A stretch of 18,020 nt of DNA, from contig JANSLP010000489.1 in assembly GCA_029298735.1 (NCBI GenBank), positions 1 to 18,020 of the forward strand. Reading direction: 5' to 3'. Position 1 is the first letter of the stretch. The number at the start of each line of letters is the position of its first letter. This stretch comes from Ophiostoma sp. CBS 140.51 (Eukaryota > Ascomycota > Sordariomycetes > Ophiostomatales > Ophiostomataceae). Under the pieces are notes generated by a model. The model had not been told where the DNA came from, ran no database searches, and saw nothing but the letters and a program-made list of their open reading frames with translations. Both the position numbers and the translations under genes were made by a program. Positions 16,387 through 18,020 of the stretch are shown here, piece by piece.

Positions 16387-17209
16387 GTTGAGTGGGGAGG
16401 GGTGTATTATAGTGTGCTGGTGATGGTTGGTGTAGGTGGATGCAACGGCGACAACGTTGGTGATGTCGAGTTGGTGATGATGTTGATGGAAGAGTGCAAT
16501 TGAAAACAAAACAAAAAAACAGAAACTAAAACTAAAACAAAAACAAAAAGATAAAAGAGCTCTCTTCGACAGTGGGGAAGAGGGGTCGCCACTCGTTTGA
16601 TTAGGGCGGGACAGCTTGTTGTAAAGCACTGACAACTACGACACACTCCGACCGGCTTGGTGATGGTTGCATTGGCATCCCCGCAGTTTAGTTACGTGAT
16701 TCAGCTGTCAAAATCTACCAAGCTCCCAAAATTTAAAGGGTCTGCTTTTCCTGTGCCTTATTTTTCCTTTTTTTTCTTTTCCCTCCTTTTTTTCAATTTA
16801 GTCAAGTGACCCGACACGCGTGCACACGGCAAGCAATGCTACGAGAAGACTGTTCTCTCTCTTTAAAAACTCGTTAAAAGTTACACTATTTCTGCAGACG
16901 CGGCACATAGACACCACGACCCGTCTCGGCTGTGGGTTGCGTGGATGGAGTGGGATTGCTGGCGTTTGGGGCGGATGTACGGGAAACAAGGAAATGGGAA
17001 TGCCTGGGAATTGGGTGAAGATGGGGCTGCTGCTACCAGTGGGATCGTGCGTAATTTTCCAATTAATCTGCCAGACACGGGACCCAAAGGCGACGTCGAG
17101 ATGTGGACAGAAAAAAGTAAGACAAAAATCCACCAAGAAAGAGCTCTCGTGAGGAGACTCCGGGCGCAACAAGCCGATGGGCCACGAAGCCAGGAGTTTA
17201 GGACTAAAA
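16387..17209. promoter_or_regulatory. Divergent promoter region of MetE-like gene and plus-strand transcript
   Basis: No gene is seen here. On the minus strand the leader of the MetE-like gene is CT- and CA-rich, with a long T/C tract (16501-16556, A/C-rich on the plus strand). Another pyrimidine-rich tract lies on the plus strand at about 16754-16799. The distal part is unremarkable. Confidence 0.6.
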
Positions 17210-17218
17210 TATAAATAG
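17210..17218 (+). promoter_or_regulatory. Strong TATA box (TATAAATAG)
   Basis: TATAAATAG followed by AGGGGAGG is a near-consensus core promoter element. It points rightward, suggesting a plus-strand transcript starting around 17240-17270. Confidence 0.6.
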
Positions 17219-17569
17219 AGGGGAGGCCCATTGCAAAGTCAGAAACGTGGGACGAATGCTGTTTTCAGAGTGCAAAACGTGGCAGACTGTGAGAAAGTGG
17301 GGAGAGAGAAAGGCATCAAGAGGGGGAAGAGGAGAAATGCACGTAAAACAGGAAAGAAAGAGACAATCAAAGACAGGAAACCCCATCTCCAATTCATCCT
17401 TCTGTCGGTAGATGTGCCTTGGGAGGGGAAATAGAATCGCCGGATGCTCTAACCATATTCATCTAAAGCCACAGAAAGACCAGAAAGAGTAGAAAAGCAG
17501 AAAGAATCAGAAGAGCCCGCATCCACCGGCATCGGGCTATTGAGCGGGGTCCAACGGGCTTTCTGCAAA

Positions 17570-17668
17570 ATGAGCTCCGCAAAGACGCCGGTCCAGCTGG
17601 CACAGAATATTTTCAAAAGTACTCGGGCCGCCGGGCTTTTGTCGGGTCGACCCATCAAAAGCTACGGA
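17570..17668 (+). CDS. Candidate first coding exon (33 codons), rest not identified
   Basis: An ATG at 17570 opens a frame of 33 codons (MSSAKTPVQLAQNIF then KSTRAAGLLSGRPIKSYG) that runs directly into a consensus donor GTAAGT at 17669, phase 0. The peptide is basic and amphipathic, as in a mitochondrial targeting sequence, but I do not recognise it. Third-position GC is higher than in the competing frame. Possible downstream acceptors are TTTCAG ending at 17806, which would add about 18 codons to a stop, or CAG ending at 17753, which would add 6. A competing short ORF starts at 17255 and ends at 17411, and CTAAC plus CAG at 17449-17474 could mark a leader intron. The gene model is therefore open, and the gene may continue beyond the window. 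Confidence 0.3.
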
Positions 17669-18020
17669 GTAAGTCGCTGGGTATGTCAATACGTTTGAAA
17701 GACAATTGAAATGTATTGAACAGTAGAAGGGTGGTGTTCAAACTGACGAACAGTTGTGGACTTGTTCAGTGTAAACCTCTTGTTGGTTCTCGTATTGCCA
17801 TTTCAGAAAGTTCATTGTCATATCAAGCAAAGGCATACTTTGTTGCCAGATAACTGTGCTTAAGGAAATGAATTACTTGAGATTCACTACGAGTATTTAT
17901 TTACTACGAGTATTTTTCTTCGCGAGTTTCTTTTATTTTCTGTTTTTATTTGCAGAGAGGAGATACAAATGGTTGTGTAAAAATGTGTTATTTGAAAAAG
18001 ATTTTTTGTGACAACGAATT
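17669..18020. other. Right-edge AT-rich stretch
   Basis: No clear gene is seen. It may be intron or 3' UTR of the candidate plus-strand gene. It contains a 13-bp direct repeat, ACTACGAGTATTT, at 17886-17898 and 17903-17915. Confidence 0.4.

Noticed and set aside
15094..16503. Plus-strand open frame of 469 codons over the MetE-like gene
   Set aside because: It is antisense shadow; the minus strand encodes the conserved MetE-like motifs.
16387..16635. N-terminal extension of the MetE-like protein (83 codons)
   Set aside because: Its Phe/Ser/Cys-rich composition is a translation of the leader's pyrimidine tract.

Overview
The window is nuclear DNA of a filamentous ascomycete (Pezizomycotina, probably Sordariomycetes; the class is an inference). 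Coding regions are GC-rich and AT-richer spacers separate them. The three introns I can place are 63, 78 and 70 bp, with GTAAGT-like donors and CTAAC branch sites close to the acceptor. The protein families are fungal: a NACHT (NLR/STAND) relic, Vta1, an Mpd1-type protein disulfide isomerase, exosome Rrp41/Ski6, a secreted DUF1996 protein, a nitroreductase and a MetE-like protein. I saw no tRNA, rRNA, CRISPR array or intact transposon.

Layout. (1) About 461-1621, minus: a decayed NACHT gene in one unbroken frame, interrupted only by stop codons and lacking its P-loop part. (2) 1938-3230, minus: VTA1, then a 760-bp divergent promoter. (3) 3990-5498, plus: MPD1-like ER oxidoreductase with signal peptide and C-terminal HEEL. 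(4) 5786-6709, minus: RRP41/SKI6 with one intron, convergent with MPD1. (5) 7237-7869, minus: an unrecognised small secreted, Cys-containing, sequon-rich protein. (6) 8208-9357, minus: secreted DUF1996 protein with one intron. (7) 9807-10685, minus: NfsA/Frp-type nitroreductase. (8) 11061-12908, minus: a large multi-pass membrane protein I cannot assign. (9) 13810-14629, minus: a kinase-like gene broken by a one-base frameshift in an A5 run. (10) 15181-16386, minus: MetE-like protein. (11) From 17210, plus: a strong TATA box and a possible small first exon running toward the window end.

Most genes lie on the minus strand in tandem, each with its own spacer; this is not an operon. VTA1 (ESCRT-III/Vps4 recycling), MPD1 (ER folding) and RRP41 (RNA exosome) are conserved housekeeping genes. 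The blocks between and beside them hold the accessory material: the NACHT relic, the two secreted proteins and the broken kinase-like gene.

I found no clearly new multi-gene system. The most notable observations are the single-frame NACHT relic whose internal stops could all come from C-to-T changes, the kinase-like gene with a homopolymer frameshift, six P(S/T)AP motifs in the Vta1 linker, and two unassigned proteins (the secreted protein and the membrane protein).
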